Counted from the first letter of the stretch, positions 1-9,359 are shown. The stretch is 64,000 nucleotides of DNA from an uncultured Lachnospiraceae bacterium (GCA_947565425.1 CANOFW010000013.1:18195-82194); one strand, 5' to 3'. Translations and numbers: made by a program. The notes: generated by a model not told the origin, from the sequence alone.

Positions 1-587
1 ATGCTGCATGCAAAAATAGGCAAAGCGATACGAAATCCAATCGCCATCATGTCTGTCATATACATAACCATGGTCCCCAGCAGATGTTCCCAGTCAAACA
101 CAGCGCCATTGATAGGTATAATCTGATAGGTATCCACCAAAGCACGCAAGATATAATGGTGCATATTCGTAATGATGAGAAGCATCATGATAAAATAATT
201 ATACATTGTACCGGTAAGACCTGACTGCGCCTTCGTGGTCGGATCATACATGTTTGCCATGGCAAGCCCAATTTCCATATCAATAACTTTTCCAGAAAAC
301 ACAATAATGGAATTACAAATATTTGCTGCATAACCTATGAGCAACCCTGTAATTCCTTCTTTCAGAACGATGATGGCAAACCCAATTACTCCAGAATACT
401 CCAAAACTCCCTCTGGCTGTATTGTCTGAAACAAGACAATTGCCAAAAACACCGAAAAACCAATTTTGACCCGATTAGGAGTATTATTCATCCCAAAAAA
501 CGGAGCAATATATACAAAGGTTGCAACCCTTACCAGTATCATCAGAAAATATTCAAATGTATATAGCGAAAACCCATAGTTAATCAT
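1..587 (-). CDS. fliR: Flagellar export gate protein FliR, 3' part outside the window
   Basis: Integral membrane subunit of the flagellar type III export gate, working with FliP and FliQ. The reverse strand is open from an ATG at 587-585 to the left edge, giving about 195 codons of a family usually near 260 residues. The product begins MINYGFSLYTFEYF and continues as alternating hydrophobic segments, with a conserved-looking stretch DMEIGLAMANMYDP near the middle, as in FliR. The C-terminal third is missing because the window ends. The start lies 11 bases after the fliQ stop, so it belongs to the same operon. Identification rests on sequence style plus the fliP-fliQ-fliR order. Confidence 0.9.
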   Translation of the reverse strand, partial: MINYGFSLYTFEYFLMILVRVATFVYIAPFFGMNNTPNRVKIGFSVFLAIVLFQTIQPEGVLEYSGVIGFAIIVLKEGITGLLIGYAANICNSIIVFSGKVIDMEIGLAMANMYDPTTKAQSGLTGTMYNYFIMMLLIITNMHHYILRALVDTYQIIPINGAVFDWEHLLGTMVMYMTDMMAIGFRIALPIFACS

Positions 588-598
588 ACTGCCTCAAC

Positions 599-871
599 CT
601 AACGCAGATACAGTCCAAAATTGCTCCACAGCTCTACCATAAAATCGGAAAGCTGCTCCATCATCCAGCCTCCTATGAGCATAAGGCCCAGAAAAACAGC
701 AATAATTTTCGGTACAAAGGTCAAAGTCTGCTCCTGAATTGAAGTAACTGTCTGAAAAATACTGACAATAAGACCTACTATCAGAGAAATAAGCAATAAT
801 GGCGCTGCCACTCTAATTATCAAAAATAATGCATCTTTGGCGATATCTAAAACTTGGTCTTCTGTAATCAT
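599..871 (-). CDS. fliQ: Flagellar export gate protein FliQ
   Basis: Small membrane protein of the flagellar export gate. The 90-residue length matches the family. Two hydrophobic helices are visible, at about residues 15-40 and 52-75, separated by the FliQ-like stretch TSIQEQTLTFVPK. It sits between fliP and fliR, 22 bases downstream of the fliP stop, and is surely cotranscribed with them. Nothing unusual was seen. Confidence 0.95.
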   Translation of the reverse strand: MITEDQVLDIAKDALFLIIRVAAPLLLISLIVGLIVSIFQTVTSIQEQTLTFVPKIIAVFLGLMLIGGWMMEQLSDFMVELWSNFGLYLR

Positions 872-893
872 GCGTATTCACCTCATTTTGCCG

Positions 894-1781
894 TCAATAA
901 AATGTTTTTACAAGATTTCCTATTACAAGATCCCAGCCATCCGCAAGAACAAATAATAATATCTTGAACGGCATAGAAATTGTCGTCGGCGGCAGCATCA
1001 TCATACCCATAGACATAAGCACGGATGCCACAACCATATCAATCACAATAAAAGGAATGTAAATCAAAAAACCTATAATAAAAGCCGTCCGCAGTTCACT
1101 GACAATGAAACTCGGTATAATTACATGCATGGGAATCGGATCTAAGGTCTCCGGCTCACTCAAGTCTATACCTGTCATATCAATCTCTGCAATATCACAG
1201 AACAAAGCTAGGTCCTTGCGCTGCATTTCCTTAAACATAAATCTGCGAAATGGCTTCTCTGCTTCCTTTAATGCTTCTTCTTGCGTAATCTCACCAGCAT
1301 CCAATGGTTTGAGCACATTCTCATTTACTTCTGAAAACACCGGATTCATGATAAACAGCGTCAAAAACAATGCCAACCCCACTAGCACCTGGTTTGGCGG
1401 AGCTGTCTGTGTTCCGACGGCTGTTCGCACAAAATGCAATACCACAATAATTCTTGTAAAGGAGGTAAGCATTATCAGAAGCGACGGTGCAAGCGAGATC
1501 ACTGTCAATATAATAAGAATCCTCAGATTCCCTGACAGACTCCCTTCCTCATTACCCCACATGACGGAAATGCCATTGGTACTATCTCCTCTGGCATCTG
1601 CCCGCTGTGTATTAGGCGGATCTACCGTGCCTGCCTCCTCCATTGCCTCATCTCTCAGTTGACCTGCCGGAGTCGTCGCAAAAGCGCTTTGTCCAAAGCA
1701 TAGAAACAGTGTCAACAACAATGTGATCGTGCCAAAGGCTAAGGAAGTCCCGCAATATATTTTCTTTATTCTCTTCATCAT
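894..1781 (-). CDS. fliP: Flagellar export gate protein FliP
   Basis: Core subunit of the flagellar export gate. The 295-residue product starts with a signal-like segment ending near residue 35 (QSAFA), as known for FliP. It then has four hydrophobic segments, including the family-typical TALFLTLFIMNPVF-like stretch (here ALFLTLFIMNPVF), and the C-terminal block MGMMMLPPTTISMPFKILLF. Residues 37-75 form a polar spacer before the first helix, somewhat longer than in many homologues. It lies 7 bases after fliO and 22 before fliQ. The start could be either of two adjacent ATG codons. Confidence 0.95.
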   Translation of the reverse strand: MMKRIKKIYCGTSLAFGTITLLLTLFLCFGQSAFATTPAGQLRDEAMEEAGTVDPPNTQRADARGDSTNGISVMWGNEEGSLSGNLRILIILTVISLAPSLLIMLTSFTRIIVVLHFVRTAVGTQTAPPNQVLVGLALFLTLFIMNPVFSEVNENVLKPLDAGEITQEEALKEAEKPFRRFMFKEMQRKDLALFCDIAEIDMTGIDLSEPETLDPIPMHVIIPSFIVSELRTAFIIGFLIYIPFIVIDMVVASVLMSMGMMMLPPTTISMPFKILLFVLADGWDLVIGNLVKTFY

Positions 1782-1788
1782 GTCTTGC

Positions 1789-2175
1789 CTACTTCCTTGG
1801 AATTTTATCTTTCAACTTACCAAAAATCTGCTGAAAGTTTTCATTCACCTTAACTCCCCGCTCCTCCTGTGAGGGTCTCCATACCAAATCATCTTCTGTC
1901 AACTCTGACAGAACATTTACCACATCTTTACATACGGAAATAACCAGATATTTCTTTCCAACCTGGATAATCTGAATAAACTTATTGTTGTTGACTCGGA
2001 AAGTCTCCACAACCTGAATATTCTTATTCTGCATCATCCCCTGCTGATACTGACCAATCCATCTGGTAGTTATATATGTAATCGCCAGCACAAACAGAAA
2101 AATCAACAACACACCAATTAACTGGAAAAAACTTTCCCACTCCGAGAATACTCCCAATAAGACCATATTATCCAA
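1789..2175 (-). CDS. fliO: Flagellar biosynthesis protein FliO (FliZ type)
   Basis: Single-pass membrane protein thought to help FliP assemble. The 128-residue product has one helix at about residues 15-38, followed by the basic juxtamembrane RWIGQYQQG. A compact beta-rich domain follows (IQVVETFRVNNNKFIQIIQVGKKYLVISV), the usual FliO/FliZ pattern in Gram-positive operons. Its start overlaps the end of cheY by 8 bases, implying translational coupling. FliO is poorly conserved, so position upstream of fliP is an important part of the call. Confidence 0.85.
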   Translation of the reverse strand: MDNMVLLGVFSEWESFFQLIGVLLIFLFVLAITYITTRWIGQYQQGMMQNKNIQVVETFRVNNNKFIQIIQVGKKYLVISVCKDVVNVLSELTEDDLVWRPSQEERGVKVNENFQQIFGKLKDKIPRK

Positions 2176-2530
2176 CTACTTTTTTCACGGCTTCCAATAC
2201 ACGCTCTGCCTGGAATGGCTTAACAATAAAGTCCTTTGCTCCTGACTGGATAGCCTCAATAACCATCGCCTGCTGTCCCATTGCAGAACACATAATAATG
2301 CTTGCCGAAGGATCCGTCGACTTAATCTGCTTTAGGGCCTGGATTCCATCCATTTCTGGCATGGTAATATCCATCAGAACAAGATCCGGTTTCGTCTCAT
2401 TGTACTTTTCCACTGCTTTCAAACCATTTTCCGCTTCTCCAGCAATGTTGTAACCATTTTTGGTCAGAATGTCCTTAATCATCATTCTCATAAATGCTGC
2501 ATCATCACAAATCAAAATATTCTTTGCCAT
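2168..2530 (-). CDS. cheY: Chemotaxis response regulator CheY
   Basis: Single-domain receiver that carries the phosphoryl signal from CheA to the flagellar switch. At 120 residues it has no output domain. The acidic pair D9/D10, the phospho-acceptor D54 (in VLMDITMPEMDG), S82 and the invariant K104 (VKPF) are all present, so it should be active. It lies between fliY and fliO, the usual Bacillus/Clostridium position. Its natural phosphatase is probably the CheC-like half of the adjacent FliY. Confidence 0.95.
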   Translation of the reverse strand: MAKNILICDDAAFMRMMIKDILTKNGYNIAGEAENGLKAVEKYNETKPDLVLMDITMPEMDGIQALKQIKSTDPSASIIMCSAMGQQAMVIEAIQSGAKDFIVKPFQAERVLEAVKKVVG

Positions 2531-2559
2531 ATCTTCTTCTCCTTGATATCACTTTTATT

Positions 2560-3714
2560 TTAGTTGTTTATAATTTCAGTAATACGCACACCAAAGCTTT
2601 CTTCTAGAACTACTACTTCGCCTTTTGCAACGTATTTACCGTTTACTAACACATCAATCGGTTCTCCGGCAATCTTATTCAATTCTATAATCGTACCTGG
2701 AGCAAATTCCAAAATGTCCTGGATAGATTTGCTGGTCCTTCCCAATTCCACCGTAACATCCAGCGGAACATCCATAATCAATCCGATGTTTTCTTGTTGT
2801 GTAATCGGATTAAAATCTCCTGCAAATGCCTGGAACTGTACTGGCTGTGCATTCACCGGCTGTTGCGCATACATTGGCATGCCCATCATCGGTTGCTGCA
2901 TCATTGGTTGTTGCATCATCGGTTGCTGCATTTGCGGCTGCATCATCGGTTGCTGCATTTGCGGTTGCATTGGTTGTTGCTGCATCTGTGGTTCCGGCTG
3001 CGGTGTACTCTGTGAAGTGGAAGCCACTGCGGAACTATCCGCCTCCATGGTCTCCGTTACTCCGGTACACATCTCCTTCGCAAAGGATGCCGGATATAAC
3101 TGCATAATAGTGCTTTTTACCAAATCTCCAATTTCCATCAAAAAAGAGATTTTTACAAACTTCCCACCCAGAAACTCATCAATATCTGTTCCATCAACCG
3201 TATCTTTCAAATCCACAAGATCCGCTGTAGGAGGGCTGATATCAATCATCTTATTTAACATGGATGACAACGATGTGGCAGAACTTCCCATCATCTGATT
3301 CATAGCTTCACAAATTGCGCTCAAGTGCAATTCGCCAAGCTCAACCTCTGTATTTGTACCATCCCCACCCATCATTAAATCCGTTATAATTTTAACATCC
3401 TGTTCGCGCAACACTAAGAGATTGCTTCCATCCAATCCTGTGGTATAAGCAATCCGGATAAACACGCAAGGCCGTTCGTATTCATCTACAATGTCATCCC
3501 AGGTGGCAAAGCTTACTACCGGCGTGGAAATCTCTACTTTTCGGTTTACCAGAGAAAACAAAGTCGTAGCCGCTGTTCCCATACTGATATTGGAAATTTC
3601 TCCGATCGCATCAATCTCATCCGGCGACAGTAAATCATTGCCATCTCCACCCGCTGCTCCGGCATCATCGCTCAGCAGGGCGCTAATTTCTTCCTGTGAC
3701 AGAACTCCATCCAT
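2560..3714 (-). CDS. fliY: Flagellar switch protein FliY (CheC-like phosphatase plus FliN domain)
   Basis: Switch component of Gram-positive flagella that also dephosphorylates CheY-P. The 384 residues begin with an EIS motif peptide ([14 protein letters not shown]). Two CheC-type phosphatase signatures follow: [11 protein letters not shown] around residues 38-46 and [14 protein letters not shown] near residue 132. The C-terminal SpoA/FliN domain spans about residues 308-384. Between them lies a low-complexity linker of about 60 residues made of M, Q and P (repeats of [10 protein letters not shown]), much more repetitive than usual. The ATG is 5 bases from the fliM stop. Confidence 0.95.
   Translation of the reverse strand: MDGVLSQEEISALLSDDAGAAGGDGNDLLSPDEIDAIGEISNISMGTAATTLFSLVNRKVEISTPVVSFATWDDIVDEYERPCVFIRIAYTTGLDGSNLLVLREQDVKIITDLMMGGDGTNTEVELGELHLSAICEAMNQMMGSSATSLSSMLNKMIDISPPTADLVDLKDTVDGTDIDEFLGGKFVKISFLMEIGDLVKSTIMQLYPASFAKEMCTGVTETMEADSSAVASTSQSTPQPEPQMQQQPMQPQMQQPMMQPQMQQPMMQQPMMQQPMMGMPMYAQQPVNAQPVQFQAFAGDFNPITQQENIGLIMDVPLDVTVELGRTSKSIQDILEFAPGTIIELNKIAGEPIDVLVNGKYVAKGEVVVLEESFGVRITEIINN
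2875..2996 (-). repeat. Tandem repeats encoding the FliY Met/Gln/Pro linker
   Basis: On the + strand, units such as CATCATCGGTTGCTG and CATCATTGGTTGTTG recur with small changes, encoding runs of QQPMM and QPQMQQ in FliY. Unit length is 15 bases or multiples of 3, so copy number can change without shifting the frame. It is a candidate for length variation between strains. Confidence 0.8.
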
Positions 3715-3718
3715 AACT

Positions 3719-4699
3719 TCACTGCTCCTCTCTGATTACTGATGTAACTCTTACTGCATATCGATCTCCCGACGATCCCGGCAAGGCAGTAAATTTCTTG
3801 ATGTTTCCAACATATACATTCAGTTCTTCTTCTACTTTTGTGTTCAAGCGGATAATATCTCCAACCTGAAGATTAATAAAATCATTAACAGAAATGTTGC
3901 TCTTGCCCAAAACTGCTTTCACCGGCATGGGCGCTTTGGAAATCAACGTCTCAATAAGTTCCGTATATTCCTGATCCCCATGCTGTTGCATACTTGAAAA
4001 CCAATACTTGGTATTCAGTCTGTCCATGACATCTTCTAATGTCATATAGGGAAGGCAAATATTCATAAGCCCCTCTACATCCCCTATCTTCATATTGATT
4101 GTAATAATTGCAATCATCTCACTCGGTGAGATAAACTGTGCAAACTGTGAATTTGTTTCAATTCTCTCCAGCCTGGGATGTATATCAGCCACATTCTTCC
4201 ATGGCTCCCTCAAAAGATTAATGCAAGCATTCATAATACGCTCTATAATTAGAAGCTCTATCTCTGAAAACTCACGGCTTCGGTCCAACGGTTCTCCTAA
4301 GCCTCCCAACATACGGTCTACCATAGCATATCCCAAATTCGTTGCCAATTCTATAATAATACTACCCGGCATAGGTTCAAAATTCACCACGCCAAGAAGT
4401 ACTGGATTTGACAAAGCGTTTGAAAATTCTGAATATGTAACCGCCTCTGAATTCATCACCTCTACCTGAATATTCTTGCGCAGATATCCCGGCAGGTTCG
4501 TGGACAACAGACGCCCATAATGCTCAAATATAATTTCCATTGTCCTTAGATGCTCTTTGGAGAACTTCGCAGGCCTTGCAAAATCATAATCTTTTACCTG
4601 CTTTTCTCCACTGTCTTTAATCTCCTCCGCATCTAACTCTCCATTGTTCAATGCGTTCAGCAGACTGTCTATCTCATTTTGTGATAAGACCTCGCCCAT
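3719..4699 (-). CDS. fliM: Flagellar motor switch protein FliM
   Basis: Middle layer of the C ring, which binds CheY-P and sets rotation direction. The 326 residues start with the CheY-binding peptide ([17 protein letters not shown]). The CheC-like middle domain follows (residues about 45-230, with NLPGYLR and the GGLGE loop near residue 131), then a C-terminal SpoA domain containing [11 protein letters not shown]. Length matches the family. FliY begins 5 bases after it. No missing motif was noticed. Confidence 0.97.
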   Translation of the reverse strand: MGEVLSQNEIDSLLNALNNGELDAEEIKDSGEKQVKDYDFARPAKFSKEHLRTMEIIFEHYGRLLSTNLPGYLRKNIQVEVMNSEAVTYSEFSNALSNPVLLGVVNFEPMPGSIIIELATNLGYAMVDRMLGGLGEPLDRSREFSEIELLIIERIMNACINLLREPWKNVADIHPRLERIETNSQFAQFISPSEMIAIITINMKIGDVEGLMNICLPYMTLEDVMDRLNTKYWFSSMQQHGDQEYTELIETLISKAPMPVKAVLGKSNISVNDFINLQVGDIIRLNTKVEEELNVYVGNIKKFTALPGSSGDRYAVRVTSVIREEQ

Positions 4700-4730
4700 T
4701 CTTTTTCACCACCTGACATTTTGTCACACT

Positions 4731-5258
4731 TTAGTTGCTGCTCTCTTCATATGTATAAGTCGGAAATGCCACACTTACGATAAAATCAGAATCAAACAGC
4801 TTGCGCAGGCTTACCAGCACCTCATCCTGTAATTCCTTTTGTCCATCTCTCATATCATCCACCGTATAATTAGATACGATTTTAATAATTTCATCCTTGA
4901 TGATATCCTCATTTGCAGTAATTGCCTCAAGCCCCTTCTTGTAGCCCTTGTTCTTCTTATCCACTGCCAGCGATATAGAAATCTTAGCATAGCTCTTTCT
5001 ATCATTATCGCTCTTCAAATTGATAGTCAGACTATCGCCATTCGCAATCTTCACCGTCTCCAACTGATCCATTGGGATGTCAATGGTTGATTTCTCCTTA
5101 CCACCTTCCAATTCAAGATCAATGGCTGAACATACTTTTGTAACCAGCTCATTAGCCTTTTTGGTCTGCGGCACAATCGAGATCATCAAAATCGCAGTCA
5201 AGATCAGGTTCGCAACTACCAGCGCCAGAATTAGGACACTCATTAAATTCTTTTTCAT
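4731..5258 (-). CDS. fliL: Flagellar basal body-associated protein FliL
   Basis: Single-pass inner-membrane protein that surrounds the stator and helps motor function. The 175 residues have an N-terminal membrane helix at about residues 7-30 and a periplasm-side domain with the FliL-like pattern of a beta strand rich in charged residues (DSLTINLKSDNDRKSYAKISISLAV). It lies between motB and fliM, its usual place. Sequence conservation is modest, so order supports the call. Confidence 0.88.
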   Translation of the reverse strand: MKKNLMSVLILALVVANLILTAILMISIVPQTKKANELVTKVCSAIDLELEGGKEKSTIDIPMDQLETVKIANGDSLTINLKSDNDRKSYAKISISLAVDKKNKGYKKGLEAITANEDIIKDEIIKIVSNYTVDDMRDGQKELQDEVLVSLRKLFDSDFIVSVAFPTYTYEESSN

Positions 5259-5272
5259 GATGTTTTTCCTTT

Positions 5273-6106
5273 CTAATTAGAGTTATACGAATTGTATATC
5301 TTAATCTCCACCCGTCGGTTCCTTGCACGTCCCTCTGGCGTAGAGTTGTCTGCTACCGGATTATATTCCCCGCAGCCTGCGGCATAAATCTTCCCGGCTT
5401 CTAACGCTGTGTGTTCCAGGATATAATCCTTCACTGCAAAAGCACGGTAAGCAGATAGCACATCATTGTTCTCATATTTTGCATTGCTAATAGGAACATT
5501 ATCGGTATGCCCTTCGATTTCAATCTGATTACTATTATAATTTGCTAATATCATTGACAGCTTGTCAACAAGCGGGAGAGCATCTTCACGGATCTTAGAC
5601 TCTGCCGAATCAAAGAGTAGAGCACCGCTCAAGGTAATTCGCACAAATTGGGCATTCACATCCACCTCTGCCTGATTGTCAATCTGTCGTTTTGCCAGCA
5701 TTTCTTCAATCTGCTCCGCCATCTCCTCAGATTCTTTTAAACCTGCCGCTTCATATTCTTCTTTGAGCTCTTCCTCAGCGGTTGGTTCCGTCTCCTTATC
5801 CTTAGGCTCCGTCTCCTCCTCATCAGAAGAATTCGACTCTTCCTTAAAATAATCATCCAGCATTTCTAACTGACTGATGCCAGTAGCAATCATCATTCCT
5901 TCTCCAACGGAGGCTCCGCCGGAAGTTAAAATACTAAAACTGCTCTTCTGCATGGAATTGATAAGTTGCTCCCACTTTTCCGCATCAACCGTAGACATGG
6001 CAAACAGTAATACGAAGAAGCACAGCAAAAGATTCATCAAGTCCGCAAATGTATTCAGCCATGACGCTTCTCCTCCGCCAGACTCTTCTACTTTTCTCTT
6101 TGCCAC
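5273..6106 (-). CDS. motB: Flagellar stator protein MotB
   Basis: Stator subunit that anchors the motor to peptidoglycan. The product has a single helix near residues 17-40 carrying the proton/sodium-binding Asp in FADLMNLLLCFFV. A strongly acidic linker (DEEETEPKDKETEPTAEEE, about residues 95-120) is followed by a C-terminal OmpA-like domain (IEIEGHTDNVPI, RNRRVEIKI) that binds peptidoglycan. At 277 residues it is typical in size. Its ATG overlaps the motA stop by one base (TAATG), so the two are translationally coupled. Confidence 0.96.
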   Translation of the reverse strand: MAKRKVEESGGGEASWLNTFADLMNLLLCFFVLLFAMSTVDAEKWEQLINSMQKSSFSILTSGGASVGEGMMIATGISQLEMLDDYFKEESNSSDEEETEPKDKETEPTAEEELKEEYEAAGLKESEEMAEQIEEMLAKRQIDNQAEVDVNAQFVRITLSGALLFDSAESKIREDALPLVDKLSMILANYNSNQIEIEGHTDNVPISNAKYENNDVLSAYRAFAVKDYILEHTALEAGKIYAAGCGEYNPVADNSTPEGRARNRRVEIKIYNSYNSN

Positions 6107-6909
6107 TATTCTTCACCTCCACCCTGCTCCAACATATTCTCTCGCATTTTCGGTGACAGGAAGGATTTCAATTTTTCTTCTATAACACGGGGATTCTCTC
6201 CTGCCTGGATTGACAAAAGACCTTCCACCGTAACTTCTTTAATCATAATTTCTGTATCGTTGTTTACTTTCAGCTTTGCTGATGTTGGCGTACAGAGCCA
6301 GTTGGCAATGATAGAACCATACAACGTCGTAATCAGGGCAATCGCCATACTAGGTCCGACTGTCGAGGGGTCATCCATCAACTTAAGCATGTTAATCAGA
6401 CCAATCAGCGTACCAATCATACCCCAAGCAGGTCCCAAAGCTGCCCACTTATCCCAAAAGCCAATATTTGTCTTATGTCGGGCTTCCACACACATCAAAT
6501 CAGCTTCCATAATGCCTCTGACAAGCTCAGGATCTGTACCATCGACTACCAGCATAACGCCCTTTTTTAAGAACTCATCTTCAATTCCATTTGCTGCCTC
6601 CTCCAAAGCAAGAAGACCTTCCTTTCTCGCTATGTTGGATAAATCAATGATGTGCTTGATTACCTCACCTACATCTGCCTTGGGCGTCTTAAACACCAAA
6701 GTAAAGCTCTTTAGTCCATTAATGAAATCTGCCATTGTATGTGATGCCAGCACACCTGCCAGAGAACCACCGATTGTAATAAATACAGAGTTCAAATCAA
6801 AGAAATTCCCCAACGCTGCCGGTCCCTGGTCTCCACTGATAATACCCAGCACCATCAGACCAACACCAAGTATAATTCCCAATAATGACGCTATATCCAA
6901 TTCTTCCAC
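6106..6909 (-). CDS. motA: Flagellar stator protein MotA
   Basis: Ion-channel partner of MotB in the stator. The 267 residues show four hydrophobic segments: two near the N-terminus and two around residues 150-205, with the family stretch WGMIGTLIGLINML. A cytoplasmic region between them carries the charged residues that contact FliG. It lies upstream of and overlaps motB. The 85-base gap to flbD holds nothing recognisable. Confidence 0.96.
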   Translation of the reverse strand: MEELDIASLLGIILGVGLMVLGIISGDQGPAALGNFFDLNSVFITIGGSLAGVLASHTMADFINGLKSFTLVFKTPKADVGEVIKHIIDLSNIARKEGLLALEEAANGIEDEFLKKGVMLVVDGTDPELVRGIMEADLMCVEARHKTNIGFWDKWAALGPAWGMIGTLIGLINMLKLMDDPSTVGPSMAIALITTLYGSIIANWLCTPTSAKLKVNNDTEIMIKEVTVEGLLSIQAGENPRVIEEKLKSFLSPKMRENMLEQGGGEE

Positions 6910-6994
6910 CTGCCCTTTTCATCCATGAAATGTATTCTGTCCGTAATGATATATCTCTCCGATACACGCCCTCAGGTCATATCCTCAGAGCACA

Positions 6995-7204
6995 TTATTC
7001 CTTATTCAACCAGGGAAGACCGGTTGTCATGAATTCTCTCTTATACAATATTACTAAATTTTTTATCTCTTGTCTACTTTCTTTTACAATTATTTTCTTC
7101 CCTGTTACAAAAGAAATGACAGTGTCCGGCGTCTCCTCTACGGATTCAATCAGCTCTGCATTGATTAAAACCTTCGATTCATTTAACTTTGTAACCTCTA
7201 TCAT
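6995..7204 (-). CDS. flbD: Flagellar protein FlbD
   Basis: Small cytoplasmic protein conserved in Gram-positive flagellar operons between flgE and motA; its precise role is not settled. The 69 residues begin MIEVTKLNESKVLINAELIE, the family signature, and contain the ISFVTGKKIIVKES block. The only odd feature is the strong hairpin in the leader between it and flgE. Confidence 0.92.
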   Translation of the reverse strand: MIEVTKLNESKVLINAELIESVEETPDTVISFVTGKKIIVKESRQEIKNLVILYKREFMTTGLPWLNKE

Positions 7205-7221
7205 AAGGAAACCACCTTCCT

Positions 7222-7256
7222 AATTTGGGGGAACTATGAAACATAGTCCCCCAATT
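7222..7256 (-). other. Stem-loop between flgE and flbD
   Basis: TTGGGGGAACTATG at 7225-7238 pairs with CATAGTCCCCCAA at 7242-7254 around an AAA loop, with one bulged base. On the transcribed strand it is followed by AATTAGG rather than a T run. It is therefore more likely an mRNA processing or stability element, or a partial attenuator inside the operon, than a full terminator. Confidence 0.6.
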
Positions 7257-7287
7257 ATTCTATATTAGTTTATCTTACAACAGTTGC

Positions 7288-8883
7288 TTATCGTTTCAGG
7301 TTGACCAGCTCTTCTAATAAACTGTCAGAAGTTGTGATAATTCTCGAGTTAGCCTGGAAACCTCTCTGAGTTGTAATCATCTCTGTAAACTCATTTGCCA
7401 GGTCTACGTTGGACATCTCCAAAACACCACTGGACATCTTACCGCCGTCTGCGGTAATATCCTGACCGATACCATCGAACTCACCAGAGTTCAACGTCTG
7501 CTGGTAGCAGTTCTCTCCAAGTTTTTCAAGGCCTGCCGGGTTCGCAAATACTGTTACGGCAATCTGTCCTAACAGCCTGCGCGTACCGTTGTCATAACTT
7601 CCGTAAATCTCACCGTTCTCCTGTACAGAAAGACCAGTCAAAGCGCCAAGCCTTCTTCCCGTACCGTCAATTCCATTGACAGCTCCTTTATCTGTGCCAA
7701 GCGTGGGAACTCCTCCATTATCATAACACCCTGACGTGGAAAAGTCTATATTGATATTACGAAATTGGTTGCCAAGTGCTGACATTTTTAAAATTACGGA
7801 ATCAGAACCCTGCTGTCCAACCCAGTCGAACGTTCCGGCATTAGGCTCTCCTTCTTTATAGTCCAGTTTATAACCGTAAACTACTTCCACATACTCATAC
7901 TTACCGTCCGCAGTGATTCGATCCTCTGTATACTCCTGCGCCTGTTTGTCAGAAATTCCAAACATGGAGGTTACCGTATACTCTTTGCCGCCCGCTGCGG
8001 TATATTTCTTGTTTGCATCATCATAAGTAAGCTGATTGCCATCTGCATCAAAGAAGTTCGTGCCATCATATGTAAATCCATCAGCAAGCTCATAAGAACG
8101 GTCAATATTGTTCGGCTCGCCAAATACATTCGTCATAGTAGCGCCTGGCGTTGCAAGATAATCCTGTAAAACAGAATGGTTATTTGCATCCAAAATATCA
8201 GACAGCTCTACCGTATAAGTCAACTCATCCTGATTTGCCATCTTTACTGCAAATTTTGCAGTATAGCTATAACCGAGCGCATCATAGAAATTGAGGCTCA
8301 TCATATAGCCGTCATCCGTATTCACCTGTTTACAGTTTTTATCCATAATACCGGAACACGTTGCCTCCGTGGTTGCCTCTGGAGGAGAAGTCATGTTAGA
8401 CTCCTGCATGATAACCAGTGGAGATACCGTATCTTTACGGATTGTCTGAGTCGTCGGATCTACCTGCCATCCCATAACGGTGTAACCAGTCGCCTTTGTG
8501 GCAAGTTTTCCAGAACCATCAATTGTAAACGCTCCCGACTTCGTAAACAAATTCTGGCTTCCATTGTTGACAATAAAGAAACTGTCTCCAGTAATCCTCA
8601 AATCCCAACCATCACCAGTCGTCTGGGTAGAACCCGGCGATGTAATATTTACAGAAGTAGATCCTGTAGTAACACCAAGACCAATCTGCTTGGCGTTGAC
8701 GCCGCCTCTTGTCTGGGTAGCCCCAGAAGCGCCCGATACCGTCTGGTACATAAGATCACTGAATGCCGTACTTGAAGATTTAAAAGCAATAGTGTTTACG
8801 TTTGCAATGTTATTACCGATAACATCCATCTTTGTCTGGTGTGTCTTCAATCCTGACACGCCAGAATACAATGCTCTCATCAT
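7288..8883 (-). CDS. flgE: Flagellar hook protein FlgE
   Basis: Structural protein of the hook that joins basal body and filament. The N-terminus MMRALYSGVSGLKTHQTKMD and the C-terminal EMITTQRGFQANSRII-type block are the rod/hook family signatures. Taking the ATG at 8883 gives about 531 residues. The reading frame extends 17 codons further upstream, but only this ATG has an AGGAGG at proper distance (10 bases). The middle region is a long variable surface domain, so the protein is bigger than the roughly 400-residue enteric FlgE. Confidence 0.94.
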   Translation of the reverse strand: MMRALYSGVSGLKTHQTKMDVIGNNIANVNTIAFKSSSTAFSDLMYQTVSGASGATQTRGGVNAKQIGLGVTTGSTSVNITSPGSTQTTGDGWDLRITGDSFFIVNNGSQNLFTKSGAFTIDGSGKLATKATGYTVMGWQVDPTTQTIRKDTVSPLVIMQESNMTSPPEATTEATCSGIMDKNCKQVNTDDGYMMSLNFYDALGYSYTAKFAVKMANQDELTYTVELSDILDANNHSVLQDYLATPGATMTNVFGEPNNIDRSYELADGFTYDGTNFFDADGNQLTYDDANKKYTAAGGKEYTVTSMFGISDKQAQEYTEDRITADGKYEYVEVVYGYKLDYKEGEPNAGTFDWVGQQGSDSVILKMSALGNQFRNINIDFSTSGCYDNGGVPTLGTDKGAVNGIDGTGRRLGALTGLSVQENGEIYGSYDNGTRRLLGQIAVTVFANPAGLEKLGENCYQQTLNSGEFDGIGQDITADGGKMSSGVLEMSNVDLANEFTEMITTQRGFQANSRIITTSDSLLEELVNLKR

Positions 8884-8960
8884 AATTAATTGACCTCCTA
8901 ATTCTTTTGCCGCATGGCCTTCTCTGTCATTCAAAGGCTGTAAGCTTCCTTTCGGTCCAG

Positions 8961-9359
8961 CTATATAATTACGGCTCCATCTATGTTCGTGTATACATTC
9001 TCTGCCGACTCTGCCTGATCCATTGCTGTCACCACCGTTTTATTCGGCACATTGACAATAAAAGAATACGAGTCGACAATCACAAGGGATTCTCTCATTC
9101 CCTTCGCTTCTGCCTTCTCCGCTCCCGTCTCTAAACGCTCCTGCTGCTCACTGGAAAGTTCTATATTCCTGCTCTGTAACCGCATTGAAGCGTGCTTGGA
9201 AAACTTGAGCGCAGAAGTATCGTTTACAGACTGCCTGCGTTTTAAAATATCCTCAAATGACACTTCCGGTGCAGCTTGCGCTAATTCCGGCACGCCTTTT
9301 TTCAGATACTGGTCTGTAATCTGTTCAATAGAAGAGAATTGATTTGAAATTTTATTCAT
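8961..9359 (-). CDS. TIGR02530-type flagellar operon protein
   Basis: Cytoplasmic 132-residue protein of a family found only in Gram-positive and spirochaete flagellar operons between flgD and flgE; its function is not firmly established. Diagnostic parts are the centre LKFSKHASMRLQSRNI and the C-terminal VIVDSYSFIVNVPNKTVVTAMD. The ATG follows AGAAGGAGAG at a normal distance. Placement next to the hook-cap gene flgD suggests a role in hook assembly, which is inference. Confidence 0.85.
   Translation of the reverse strand: MNKISNQFSSIEQITDQYLKKGVPELAQAAPEVSFEDILKRRQSVNDTSALKFSKHASMRLQSRNIELSSEQQERLETGAEKAEAKGMRESLVIVDSYSFIVNVPNKTVVTAMDQAESAENVYTNIDGAVII

Noticed and set aside
2875-2996. Regular short repeats that might suggest a CRISPR array
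   Set aside because: Repeats are 15-base type without unique spacers and encode the FliY linker.
2564-3298. Long rightward open frames opposite fliY
   Set aside because: They are antisense to a well-supported gene; their Cys/Gly/Ile or Leu/His-rich products come from the repeat reading in reverse.
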